From: SHYR01 sp034406555
GTDB taxonomy: Bacteria > Chloroflexota > Dehalococcoidia > UBA2979
Assembly (NCBI GenBank): GCA_034406555.1
Contig: DASCRM010000122.1
Coordinates: 1 to 24,382, forward strand
Direction of reading: 5' to 3'
DNA length: 24,382 nt
In this document: piece after piece, positions 1 through 6,692 of the stretch
Layout of the letters: the number at the start of each line of letters is the position of its first letter
Position numbering within the stretch: position 1 is the stretch's first letter
Notes under the pieces: model-generated
The model's database searches: none
What the model was told of the DNA's origin: nothing
The model's input: the letters and a program-made list of their open reading frames with translations, nothing else
Position numbers and translations under genes: made by a program

Positions 1-40
1 CGCAGGCGGGCGGGGTCGGCTCGATGACGACGCGATCGAA

Positions 41-65
41 GAAGGCCGCCTCGATGGCGGCCTTC
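41..65 (-). terminator. Duplicated hairpin (copy of the terminator at 1565-1589)
   Basis: A 10-bp perfect stem (GAAGGCCGCC / GGCGGCCTTC) closes a 5-nt loop. It is the copy, inside the direct repeat, of the hairpin that follows the deiodinase-like gene. Here it no longer follows a complete gene on the minus strand. Confidence 0.6.
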
Positions 66-86
66 TCGCGTGGTCGTTCGATCTCG

Positions 87-245
87 CTCGTCGTCGCCGG
101 CAGGAACCTCCGTCGGGCGGATCGTCTGCTTGCCGGTCGCGTCCTCGTACATCTGGCGGATCGCCACGGCGCGCTCCGGGCCGTTGAAGCGCTCCGGCTC
201 GCCGTAGTTCTTCGCCTCTTCCCAGACGGCGAAGGCGTTGGCGAG
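87..245 (-). pseudogene. 3'-terminal fragment of deiodinase-like redoxin gene
   Basis: Read on the minus strand this matches the last ~53 codons of the gene at 1611-2375 (the region ending near the ATGKQTIRPAEVPAGDD tail). It lacks the start, the selenocysteine site and the whole redoxin fold. The original stop codon position (87-89) is GAG instead of TAG. It is an untranslatable remnant created by the duplication. Confidence 0.8.
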
Positions 246-284
246 GACGACGGCACCCATCCTGACTCTAATATAGGAAGTGGC

Positions 285-656
285 ATGAGGACTGGGGGCA
301 GGTCCCACATGGTGCAAGGCTCGCTGGCGGACGTGCTTGAGGAGGCCGACGGCCAACCCCCGGTCGAGCAGACGCTGGAGATCGCGAAGTCGGTCTGCGG
401 AGCGCTGGGGTTTGTGCACGGACAGAGCCTGATCCACCGGGACCTCAGACCCGTCGACATCCGAACCCCGGCCCGCCCTACTGAGTTCCTGGGAAACCGC
501 TTCGGGGACGCAAGCAGGTCCGTGATCTCGGCCACCACGGCACTCCATCGGCACACCGCGCCGCAGGAGGACGATCTCACTGTGGTTGACTACGCTCGCG
601 GAACGTGCCACATGTGGATGGTCGGGAGTGGAGACTTCAGGGCAGGCGAACCGTGA
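285..656 (+). CDS. Mosaic ORF: Ser/Thr-kinase fragment joined to PP2C/SpoIIE-like tail
   Basis: This 123-residue ORF starts at ATG 285, preceded by an AGGAAG Shine-Dalgarno sequence at 274-279. Residues 10-59 resemble the middle of a protein kinase: a helix E-like stretch then IHRDLRPVDI, the position of the HRDLKPxN catalytic loop. Lys and Asn of that loop are Arg and Asp, there is no ATP-binding lobe and no DFG motif, so it cannot be an active kinase. Residues 91-101 (TAPQEDDLTVV) resemble the C-terminal metal-binding end of PP2C/SpoIIE phosphatases. The rest matches nothing I recognise. The TGA stop overlaps the GTG start of the next gene (GTGA), which suggests translational coupling. It lies in a lower-GC insert between direct repeats. 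It is either a relic fused from two gene fragments or an expressed small protein; I favour the relic. Confidence 0.5.
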   Translation: MRTGGRSHMVQGSLADVLEEADGQPPVEQTLEIAKSVCGALGFVHGQSLIHRDLRPVDIRTPARPTEFLGNRFGDASRSVISATTALHRHTAPQEDDLTVVDYARGTCHMWMVGSGDFRAGEP

Positions 657-1450
657 CGCGAGCAACCTCACTCTGCCTGAGCATGATTCTCCTTGTCACG
701 GTCGCGTGTGCGAGTGGGAACAACTCGAGAGCCCCGACTACGGGCATGACCGCATCGCCTCCGTCAACGGCGACTTCGACCGCCACGCCTCAGGCAGGCG
801 CACCTCCGACCGACACTCGACCGCCTCAGGCGACTGGCACTCCGACGGCAACGACGCAAGCCGTACTGTCCCCGGGTCCGACGGCCTCTCCTGCCCCTAC
901 GCCACTCGATGCCGATACCGACAGCCAAGGGTTGGATGATTCCTGTGGACATCGTGTCGATGAAGCCATTGTTAACTTCGGTTTTAACGTCGTATTGGCC
1001 ACAAACGGCACGACTCAGTCACCACAAGGCAGGCCGCTGCAGGAGGACTGGACACTAGCGGATATTCCATCCGAGGTCGACGACCATAACGGCCGTGAAT
1101 ATGCGCGGATCGCGTCGTACATGATGCCGATTCGTGACGCCCTGATATGTGACATGGCAACGCTCGACAGGACCGACTGGCTCTCCCTGACGCAAATCTT
1201 GACACTGAACAACATCAAGACGGAGCAAGACCTATCGGGTAGTCCCCCCGAGCGATTCTATTCCACCGAGGGCATCTACGAGTTGCTCAGGGCCGGCGAG
1301 AATTCTCACCCGATGATGAAATATCTAGAGGAGGCAGAACTCGAACTCAAATGCCTCGCCTTTCGGAGTTTTGACTTCACAAATCCCCAAGGCAACGACC
1401 ATTGCGCCATCCACGGCTTACCAGTCGGCCGAGGTCTCGTGTTGCCCTAG
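653..1450 (+). CDS. Putative secreted lipoprotein with Thr/Pro/Ser-rich linker, unknown domain
   Basis: I place the start at GTG 653, which overlaps the stop of the preceding ORF by 4 bp, because it puts an N-terminal signal peptide right at the start (VTRATSLCLSMILLVTVAC). The Cys at residue 19 sits in an imperfect lipobox (TVAC). About 65 residues of Thr/Pro/Ala/Ser-rich linker follow, then an acidic DADTDSQG stretch that looks like a calcium-loop motif. A ~180-residue domain with four Cys completes the 265-residue protein. I recognise no family for this domain. Codons in the distal half are visibly less GC-rich than in neighbouring genes, and the gene sits within the insert flanked by the 245-bp repeats, so recent acquisition is likely. 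An outward-facing sensor or adhesive lipoprotein is possible but only a guess. Confidence 0.6.
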   Translation: MTRATSLCLSMILLVTVACASGNNSRAPTTGMTASPPSTATSTATPQAGAPPTDTRPPQATGTPTATTQAVLSPGPTASPAPTPLDADTDSQGLDDSCGHRVDEAIVNFGFNVVLATNGTTQSPQGRPLQEDWTLADIPSEVDDHNGREYARIASYMMPIRDALICDMATLDRTDWLSLTQILTLNNIKTEQDLSGSPPERFYSTEGIYELLRAGENSHPMMKYLEEAELELKCLAFRSFDFTNPQGNDHCAIHGLPVGRGLVLP

Positions 1451-1524
1451 GCAGTACGGAGCCTGCCCCGCTTTCCCGGACACCTACCTCGGAGAAGGTC
1501 GCGGGCGAGGACGTGACGCCAACG

Positions 1525-1769
1525 CGCAGGCGGGCGGGGTCGGCTCGGTGACGACGCGATCGAAGAAGGCCGCCTCGATGGCGGCCTTCTCGCGTGGTCG
1601 TTCGATCTCGCTAGTCGTCGCCGGCAGGAACCTCCGCCGGGCGGATCGTCTGCTTGCCGGTCGCGTCCTCGTACATCTGGCGCATCGCCGCGGCGCGCTC
1701 CGGGCCGTAGAAGCGCTCCGGCTCGCCGTAGTTCTTCGCCTCTTCCCAGACGGCGAAGGCGTTGGCGAG
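1525..1769. repeat. 245-bp direct repeat, copy B (parental copy)
   Basis: This segment covers the last ~53 codons of the deiodinase-like selenoprotein gene plus ~86 bp beyond its stop. It is 97-98% identical to 1-245 in the same orientation. The interval between the copies (246-1524) has no counterpart in the parental gene, so the arrangement is repeat, foreign insert, repeat. Confidence 0.95.
1565..1589 (-). terminator. Hairpin downstream of deiodinase-like gene, probable terminator
   Basis: A perfect 10-bp stem (arms 1565-1574 and 1580-1589, loop TCGAT) lies 21 bp beyond the stop codon of the minus-strand gene. On the minus strand the stem is followed by a short pyrimidine run (TTC) but not a long U-tract, so efficiency is uncertain. 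Confidence 0.6.
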
Positions 1770-2375
1770 ATCCTGGTCGGGGTCGTCCGGCAGCTTGCGC
1801 ACCAACTCCTCGCTCCACAGCGGCATGCCGCTGGAGACCTTGTTCGCGTACCGCTCGTCGGCCTTGCGCAGCCGCTCGAGCACGCGTCGGATCTCGCGGT
1901 GGTCGAGCCACATCGCGCGGTAGGCGACGCGGCCGCGACCGTCGAGCACGTAGACGGAGTTCGGGAAATAGCCCAGGTGCTGGTGCAGCGAGCCTTCCAT
2001 GTCGTCCACGATCACCGGAATCTTCTGGCCGTCCGCATCGACACATGCTTGTGCGTACTGCTGCCGGGTGTGGATGTTCTCCGGCTGCGGGTAATCACCG
2101 CCCGCGTGCGGCTCGCGCACCCAGACCGTGAAGAACGATGCCGTGTCGCCGAAATCGGCGGCCAGCGCTTCCATGGGAGGAACCTCCCCCCGATAGGGCG
2201 GTCAGGTGTATGCGCCGGCGGTCAGCACGACCTGCCGGCCCTGCAGCGACGAGAGCTGAAGCGTCTCGCCGTCCAGCAGGCCCACGGTCATGTCCGGGAA
2301 CTCCGCGCCAGCGCGCGGACAGTCGTTCATGAAGTTCGACATGCGGTCTTGCATTGCCGGGGGCTGGTTCGTCAT
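1611..2375 (-). CDS. Iodothyronine-deiodinase-like redoxin, probable selenoprotein (UGA = Sec58)
   Basis: This is a 254-residue thioredoxin-fold protein of the deiodinase-like/redoxin family. The start is ATG 2375 with an AGGAGA Shine-Dalgarno sequence 7 nt upstream. The frame is open from 2375 to the TAG at 1611 except for one TGA at codon 58 (2202-2204), in the context LTAGAYT-U-PPYRGEV. In animal deiodinases the active site is SCT-U-PPF, and bacterial Cys homologues have T-C-P-P, so the TGA lies exactly at the catalytic position. Family features continue past it in the same frame: FFTVWVREPHAGGDYP (with the conserved His), PVIVDDMEGSLHQHLG, and NSVYVLDGRGRVAYRAMW. A SECIS-like hairpin follows the TGA. 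The protein probably acts as a selenol-dependent reductase or peroxidase; deiodination itself is not implied. It is divergent from the acyl-CoA dehydrogenase gene. The alternative, a nonsense mutation, is less likely because the downstream reading frame looks well conserved. Confidence 0.85.
2175..2204 (-). promoter_or_regulatory. Candidate bacterial SECIS element (UGA plus hairpin)
   Basis: On the minus strand the TGA at 2202-2204 is followed, after 13 nt, by GGGAG-GUUC-CUCCC (2175-2188): a perfect 5-bp stem with a GUUC loop. The loop begins 19 nt after the UGA and its first base is G followed by U. From general knowledge, bacterial SECIS elements need a small apical loop with an early G about 16-37 nt after UGA, and the E. 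coli fdhF element has its loop GGU at about nt 19-21. The match in spacing and loop is close. Confidence 0.7.
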
Positions 2376-2407
2376 TCGCGTCTCTCCTGCTACGTCCTCC
2401 GGGGGAG

Positions 2408-2476
2408 GATATAGCGTTTCTCGAAGCTAGAACGCTGGTATGCTGTCGCCAGATTGCATCGACCGGTTAACCCGGT
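2408..2476 (+). promoter_or_regulatory. Divergent promoter region with palindromic operator
   Basis: A minus-strand TATATC (2408-2413) could be the -10 box for the deiodinase-like gene. A plus-strand TATGCT (2439-2444) could be the -10 box for the acyl-CoA dehydrogenase. Just downstream, ACCGGTTAACCCGGT (2462-2476) is a near-perfect dyad around TTAA, placed between the presumed transcription start and the Shine-Dalgarno sequence. That is where a repressor (for instance TetR/FadR type) would block transcription. No clear -35 boxes are visible. The regulator is not encoded next door. Confidence 0.45.
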
Positions 2477-2492
2477 AACGACAGGATCTCCG

Positions 2493-3686
2493 ATGGTTGA
2501 CTTCACTGACACGAAGGAAGAAGCGACGTTCCGCACTGAGGTGCAGACCTTCATCGAGGAGAACGCGCCACAACTCGATGGGGGTGAAGGCCTCGGCTTT
2601 GGCGGCGGGCGCCTCTCGAAGGGTGCTCGCAAGGCCTTCGATGGCTGGCGCGACGCGCTGGTTGAGCGCGGCTGGATCGCCCCGCACTGGAAGAAGGAAT
2701 ACGGCGGTGCGGACCTGACCGTGAAGGAACAGTTCATCCTCAATGAGGAGTTCGCTGAGTCCGGAACCTTCAACGTTGGCGGCTTCGGCGTGATGATGCT
2801 CGGCCCCACGCTGATCATCCACGGCACTGAGGAGCAGAAGGAAGAACACCTCTCCGCAATCCTCAAGGGCGAGGTGAACTGGTGCCAGGGCTGGTCTGAG
2901 CCCGGCGCCGGCTCCGACCTCGCATCGCTTCAGACGCGGGCGATTCGGGATGGTGACGACTTTGTGATTAACGGCCAGAAGATCTGGACTAGCGGCGCGC
3001 AGTTCGCCGACTCCATGTACATGCTTGCGCGCACCGACCCGGACGCACCGAAGCACCGCGGCATCTCCTTCTTCCTGCTCGACATGAAGGCCCCCGGCGT
3101 GACCGTGCAGCCGCTGGAGCAGATGTCCGGGCAGGCCGGCTTCAACGAGGTCTTTTTCGAGGACGTGCGTGTCCCGTCGCAGAACATGGTTGGCGAGGAG
3201 AACCGCGGCTGGTACGTCGGCGCCACGCTGATGGACTACGAACGCTCCGGCATCGGCAACTCCGTTGGCACGCAGCGACGGCTCAACCGACTGCTGAAGA
3301 CGGCCAAGGATCTGCCTCAGGATCAGTCGATGTTGCAGCGCAACAACAACGTGCGCCTGACCTTCGCCGATCGCTTCATCGACGCCGGGATCGCGCTGCT
3401 CTTCTCGCAGCGCATCATGTCGATGCAGTCGAAGGCTCAGGTGCCGAACCACGAGGCGTCGATGGCCAAGCTCTTCTCAACGGAGATGGGCCAGCGCATC
3501 TCGGCGCTGAACATCATGCTCTTTGGCCTCTACGGCAACATGATGGATCGTCAACGTGAGGAGGCGCAGAAGGGTGCCGCCGCACGCGGCTATCTGCAGG
3601 CTGTCTCCGCCACGATCGCGGGCGGCACGTCCGAGATTCAGCGCAACATCATCGCCACCCGCGGGCTCGGCCTGCCGAGGGGCTAG
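2493..3686 (+). CDS. Acyl-CoA dehydrogenase family protein
   Basis: This flavoprotein oxidises acyl-CoA thioesters to enoyl-CoA, passing electrons to an electron-transfer flavoprotein; the exact substrate cannot be told. The 397-residue length from ATG 2493 (AGGA sequence upstream) is normal for the family. Domain order is as expected: an N-terminal helical domain, then the central beta domain with WCQGWSEPGAGSDLASLQTRA and GQKIWTSGAQFAD (flavin and substrate contacts), then the C-terminal helical domain ending in the GGTSEIQRNIIATRGLGLPR signature near the C-terminus. The closest style is the larger ACAD subgroup used for branched, aromatic or steroid-type acyl-CoAs in actinobacteria and Chloroflexota. 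The gene stands alone, with a strong terminator after it and a palindromic operator before it, so it is probably regulated on its own. Confidence 0.93.
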   Translation: MVDFTDTKEEATFRTEVQTFIEENAPQLDGGEGLGFGGGRLSKGARKAFDGWRDALVERGWIAPHWKKEYGGADLTVKEQFILNEEFAESGTFNVGGFGVMMLGPTLIIHGTEEQKEEHLSAILKGEVNWCQGWSEPGAGSDLASLQTRAIRDGDDFVINGQKIWTSGAQFADSMYMLARTDPDAPKHRGISFFLLDMKAPGVTVQPLEQMSGQAGFNEVFFEDVRVPSQNMVGEENRGWYVGATLMDYERSGIGNSVGTQRRLNRLLKTAKDLPQDQSMLQRNNNVRLTFADRFIDAGIALLFSQRIMSMQSKAQVPNHEASMAKLFSTEMGQRISALNIMLFGLYGNMMDRQREEAQKGAAARGYLQAVSATIAGGTSEIQRNIIATRGLGLPRG

Positions 3687-3708
3687 CCACCGACCGAGGT
3701 GCGAGATC

Positions 3709-3742
3709 GCAGAGACGCCGTCAGGCGTCTCTGCTTCGTTCT
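3709..3742 (+). terminator. Intrinsic terminator after acyl-CoA dehydrogenase
   Basis: GCAGAGACGCC and GGCGTCTCTGC (3709-3719 and 3724-3734) form a perfect 11-bp stem with a GTCA loop, followed by TTCGTTCT. It starts 22 bp after the stop codon and is the clearest terminator in the window. Confidence 0.85.
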
Positions 3743-3803
3743 ACGGTTCGGCCGGCTACGGCGCTGATGCGCGCTGTGGCCCCGCATACATCCCATTCGG
3801 CTG

Positions 3804-3818
3804 TTAGCACGTACTAAT
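3804..3818 (+). promoter_or_regulatory. Palindromic operator / promoter of the truncated lipoprotein
   Basis: TTAGCACGTACTAA (3804-3817) is a 14-bp palindrome with one mismatched pair, in an AT-richer patch of an otherwise GC-rich region. TACTAAT (3812-3818) inside it could serve as a -10 box, so a bound regulator would occlude the promoter. It lies 35 bp before the lipoprotein start. Confidence 0.4.
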
Positions 3819-3852
3819 AGCATCGCCACGTGCCCGCTGGTGAGGATGACCG

Positions 3853-3990
3853 ATGCCTGCTCTCCGACTGCGCTACCTCGTCGCCGCGATCGCGGCGTTG
3901 GGCCTGCTTGCCGCCTCCTGCGGGGGCGACGACGAGCCGGCCGCGACCGCCGCCTGGCGTGCGGCCGGCTCGTCGAGGCTGAGCACGTAG
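3853..3990 (+). pseudogene. Truncated lipoprotein gene (signal peptide only)
   Basis: ATG 3853 follows a GAGG ribosome site and encodes a textbook lipoprotein signal: MPALRLRYLVAAIAALGLL then AASC and GGDDEP, with Cys 24 as the lipidated residue. The coding sense ends about 10 residues later, where a 15-bp inverted repeat begins. The remaining residues to the TAG at 3988 (45 in all) look like antisense of another gene. The start of a normal lipoprotein gene has thus been joined to unrelated sequence. It could in principle make a lipopeptide, but a remnant is more likely. Confidence 0.6.
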
Positions 3991-4001
3991 TCGGCAGCCA
4001 T
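3873..4001 (-). pseudogene. Possible 5' remnant of a minus-strand gene facing the lipoprotein
   Basis: On the minus strand ATG 4001 has a good GAGGGG Shine-Dalgarno sequence 8 nt upstream and a TACTATAGT promoter-like string before that. It opens MAADYVLSLDEPAARQA, which reads like a real N-terminus. After about 16 residues it runs into the inverted repeat and then antisense of the lipoprotein signal peptide, stopping at 3873. I do not recognise the family. It may be chance, since only the first ~48 bp look like coding sequence. Confidence 0.3.
3930..3975. repeat. 15-bp perfect inverted repeat at a gene junction
   Basis: CGACGAGCCGGCCGC (3930-3944) is repeated inverted at 3961-3975, with a 16-bp spacer. 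It sits where two gene starts (3853 plus, 4001 minus) run into each other. It could act as a bidirectional terminator-like hairpin, but no T-tract is present. Its position at the loss of coding sense in both genes suggests a rearrangement junction. Confidence 0.75.
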
Positions 4002-4099
4002 CGCAACATCCCCTCGCAGCGCGATCGTCGCCGACTATAGTACCGGGCGAGAAAGCCTGCTATATCTGCATCCATCGCTCTGCCGATCAGGAGGACCAG

Positions 4100-4984
4100 A
4101 TGCCCGCTCGCAAGATGCCGACCTACGAGACCGGACTCGAGCAGCTCGGCGACAACCTCTATGCGTACCTGCAATGGAACGGTGGCTGGGGGATCAGCAA
4201 CGCCGGCTTCGTCGATGGTGGCGACGGGCTGCTCGTGATCGACGCGCTGATGGTGCCGAGCATGGCGCGCTCCTTCGTCGGCGCGATGCGCGAGGTGAGC
4301 GACGCGCCGTTCCGGCAGCTGGTGAACACCCACTCGCACGCCGACCACACGAACGGTAACCAGTTCATCGAGGGTGCGGAGATCGTCGCGCACGAGAACT
4401 GCCGCAGCGAGATGGAGCAGGCCGCCGCGGCGAAAGCGGCGCGAGCGCCCGGCGATCGCGGGCCTCGACCGGGCTGGATTCAGGAGAGCTGGTGGGAGGA
4501 GCTGGCGGAGGTCGACCCGCCGCTGCCGACGGCGACATTCGCCGATGACCTCACTCTCACCTGCGGCGGCACGGAGGTGCAGCTGATGCACTGGGGCCCT
4601 GCCCACACGACCGGCGACGTGATGCTCTACTTCCCGGAGTCGAAGCTGCTCTTCGCGGGCGACCTCGCGTTCTTCTTCGCGACGCCGCTGTGCCGGGGCA
4701 ACATGGCGAACTGGGTGAACATCATCGATCGCATCGACTCCGACCTCGATGTCGAACGCGTGATCCCCGGCCACGGCCCGATCGGCGGACTGACCGAACT
4801 GGCCGACCAGCGCGAGTACATGGACTTCATGATCACGAAGACTCGCACCGCCTACGACGATGGTCTCGACGAGGCAGCAGCGGCGGCCGCGATCGACCTC
4901 GGACAGTGGGGCACGTGGCCAGAGGCCGAGCGTAAAGAAATGAACATTGCGCAGCTCTACGCGACGTTCGCCGCCGAGGGGTAA
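4100..4984 (+). CDS. MBL-fold (metallo-beta-lactamase superfamily) hydrolase
   Basis: This is a 294-residue metal-dependent hydrolase. All metal-site motifs are present: HSHADH at residues 78-83, His169 in PAHTTGD, Asp188 in FAGDLAF and His225 in IPGHGP, so a dinuclear zinc or iron site should form. The layout resembles the cyclase-like/SoxH branch of the superfamily found in catabolic clusters rather than true beta-lactamases. There is no signal peptide, so a cytoplasmic role is likely; the substrate (thioester, lactone or other ester) cannot be read from the sequence. The start is well set by AGGAGG at 4089-4094, and TATATC at 4061-4066 may be its -10 box. It converges with the amidase gene, with only 6 bp between stops. 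Confidence 0.9.
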   Translation: MPARKMPTYETGLEQLGDNLYAYLQWNGGWGISNAGFVDGGDGLLVIDALMVPSMARSFVGAMREVSDAPFRQLVNTHSHADHTNGNQFIEGAEIVAHENCRSEMEQAAAAKAARAPGDRGPRPGWIQESWWEELAEVDPPLPTATFADDLTLTCGGTEVQLMHWGPAHTTGDVMLYFPESKLLFAGDLAFFFATPLCRGNMANWVNIIDRIDSDLDVERVIPGHGPIGGLTELADQREYMDFMITKTRTAYDDGLDEAAAAAAIDLGQWGTWPEAERKEMNIAQLYATFAAEG

Positions 4985-4990
4985 TCGCAG

Positions 4991-6574
4991 CTAATCGATC
5001 GGCGGCCGCAGGTCGCGCACGTCGAGGCGGCGTTCGAGCGCCATGCCGAGGCGGATCAGCGTGCCCTCCTCGTAGAGCGGACCGACGAGGGTGACCGAGC
5101 GCGGTCTGCCGTTGGTCACGGCCGCGCGCAGCGTCAGCGTCGGGTGGCCGGTGTAGTTCGTGAGCGCTACCAGTGGGCTCCAGCGGCCCGGGGTGATGAT
5201 CGCGTCGAACCCATCAAAGGCGGCGTCGAGGTCGCGCATCAGACGCGTGCGGAGGCGGGTCGCCTGCACGTACTCGACGGCCGGCACCATACGCGCGGTG
5301 CGCAGCATGTTCGGCCACGCATCGGGCGACTGTCGCACCATCAGATCGTCGCGGTCGGAGCGCGTGAGGTCGTCGAACGCGGCGGCGACTTCGACAAAGA
5401 GGATTGGGCTAAGCAGCGCCCGGCCGGGAAGCTTCGGCAATCGCAGCGGCTCGACCTGTGCGCCGACCGCTCGCAGCTCGTCTAGCGCCTGCCGGTCGCT
5501 CGCGGCCGACCCGCGCCCACGAAAGTCGCGCGCGATGTGGCCGACGCGCAGCCCTCGCACTCGTTCACTGGCGTCGAAGTTGAAGGGCAAATCGGTGGCG
5601 CTCAGGTCTTCTCCGTCGGCGCCTCGGATCGCGTCGAGCACGAGCGCAGTGTCTTCGACGCCACGTGTCATCGGCCCGATCTTGTCCATCGTCCAGGAGA
5701 GCGCCATCGCACCCGACCTCGGCACTCGTCCGAAGGTCGGGCGCAGCCCTGCAGCGCCGTTGCGCATCGAGGGCGAGACGATCGAGCCCAGTGTCTCCGT
5801 GCCGATCGCGAAGCCGACGAGGCCCGCCGCGACCGCCGCGCCGGAGCCCGCGCTTGATCCGCTCGCCCCCTGTCGTCGATCCCACGGGCTGCGCGTCTTC
5901 GCCTCGAACCAGACATCGCCGCTGGCGAGCGCGCCGAGCGAGAGCTTGGCGATCAACACCGCTCCCGCCTCGGCCAGCCGCTCGACCACCGTTGCGTCGC
6001 GCTTCGCGACGCGATCCTTGTAGGGCATCGCGCCCCATGTCGTGCGCACACCGCGAGTGTCCAACAGATCTTTCGCGCCCCACGGGATGCCATGCAGCGG
6101 GCCTCGGTAGTGGCCCTCCGCGATCTCCGCGTCGGCGCGACGGGCGGCGGCGAGCGCCTGCCGCTCTATCAACGTGATCACGCAGTGCAGCTTCGCATCG
6201 TGGCGCTTGAGACGGTCGAGGTAGATGCGGGTCAGCCGCTCACTGCTCAGTTTCCCCGATTCGATCCACCTCGACAGCGTCGAAACCGGCGCAAATGCGA
6301 TGTCAATGTCCGCCGAGGGCAGTCGAGGCACGCGCTTGCTGCGCACGAGCGGGCGCTGCTCCATCTCGAACGCCATGCCCGGCAGTCGAGGGTCGAAGCC
6401 GCCTGCTGGCGCCTCGCCGTTGTCGAGGTTGGCGTCGCGAGCTTCGCGGATGCCGGCGCGGTAACTACCGTAGCTGGCGGCGGCCTGCCGTCGTTCGGCC
6501 GGGGTGAAGCGGAGGACGGCAAGCTTCTCCGCCTCGGCCAGTGTGCGTGCGGTCACTCGTCTGCTCGGGCTCAT
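4991..6574 (-). CDS. Amidase signature family hydrolase
   Basis: Amidase-signature enzymes hydrolyse carboxamides with a Ser-cisSer-Lys triad. All three residues are visible from the start chosen here: Lys168 in WGAKDLLDT, cis-Ser240 in GASGSSAGSG, and the nucleophile Ser264 in GTETLGSIVSPS. The usual GGSIR at the nucleophile is LGSIV here, a variant whose effect on specificity is unknown. I prefer ATG 6574 because AGAGG lies at a suitable distance; an in-frame ATG at 6607 would add 11 residues. The protein has 527 residues, with an N-terminal extension of about 90 residues before the first amidase helix. It is not part of a GatCAB set, since no gatB or gatC lies nearby, so a catabolic amidase is likelier than the tRNA amidotransferase subunit. 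It diverges from the gamma-glutamyltransferase gene. Confidence 0.9.
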   Translation of the reverse strand: MSPSRRVTARTLAEAEKLAVLRFTPAERRQAAASYGSYRAGIREARDANLDNGEAPAGGFDPRLPGMAFEMEQRPLVRSKRVPRLPSADIDIAFAPVSTLSRWIESGKLSSERLTRIYLDRLKRHDAKLHCVITLIERQALAAARRADAEIAEGHYRGPLHGIPWGAKDLLDTRGVRTTWGAMPYKDRVAKRDATVVERLAEAGAVLIAKLSLGALASGDVWFEAKTRSPWDRRQGASGSSAGSGAAVAAGLVGFAIGTETLGSIVSPSMRNGAAGLRPTFGRVPRSGAMALSWTMDKIGPMTRGVEDTALVLDAIRGADGEDLSATDLPFNFDASERVRGLRVGHIARDFRGRGSAASDRQALDELRAVGAQVEPLRLPKLPGRALLSPILFVEVAAAFDDLTRSDRDDLMVRQSPDAWPNMLRTARMVPAVEYVQATRLRTRLMRDLDAAFDGFDAIITPGRWSPLVALTNYTGHPTLTLRAAVTNGRPRSVTLVGPLYEEGTLIRLGMALERRLDVRDLRPPID

Positions 6575-6692
6575 CGGCGGTTCCTCTCGCAGATCGGGCG
6601 CGTTCATTCGCGTGCGCGGGACTCTACACGTACCGACCTACCGCTGTGCGGGCTGGCTGTGCCATGCTTCGCGGCATTCCGAGGGGATTCCA
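6575..6692. promoter_or_regulatory. Divergent intergenic region, amidase / gamma-glutamyltransferase
   Basis: This 118-bp gap must hold promoters for both divergent genes. A plus-strand CATGCT at about 6663-6668 resembles the TATGCT boxes seen before the acyl-CoA dehydrogenase and glutamate synthase genes. No convincing -35 box or operator dyad is visible. Confidence 0.3.

Larger units (their letters stand above)
1..245. repeat. 245-bp direct repeat, copy A (partial duplicate)
   Basis: This segment aligns without gaps to 1525-1769 at a constant offset of 1524, with about six mismatches (97-98% identity). It duplicates the 3' end of the deiodinase-like gene and the hairpin beyond its stop. 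Identity stops sharply after 245 on the right; the left limit lies outside the window. The differences include loss of the TAG stop (GAG here, positions 87-89). The copy is therefore a decayed fragment and the gene at 1611-2375 is the parent. Confidence 0.95.

Noticed and set aside
1611..2174. Separate 187-residue gene starting at ATG 2174
   Set aside because: It would lack the first half of the redoxin fold and its ATG lies within the predicted active-site region just after the UGA; the full frame from 2375 with Sec58 explains all the sequence.
2427..3452. 341-codon minus-strand frame opposite acyl-CoA dehydrogenase
   Set aside because: Shadow frame; the plus strand has all family motifs.
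3840..4040. 66-residue plus-strand ORF near the lipoprotein
   Set aside because: Wrong frame: Arg-rich, while the frame from 3853 gives a classic lipoprotein signal.
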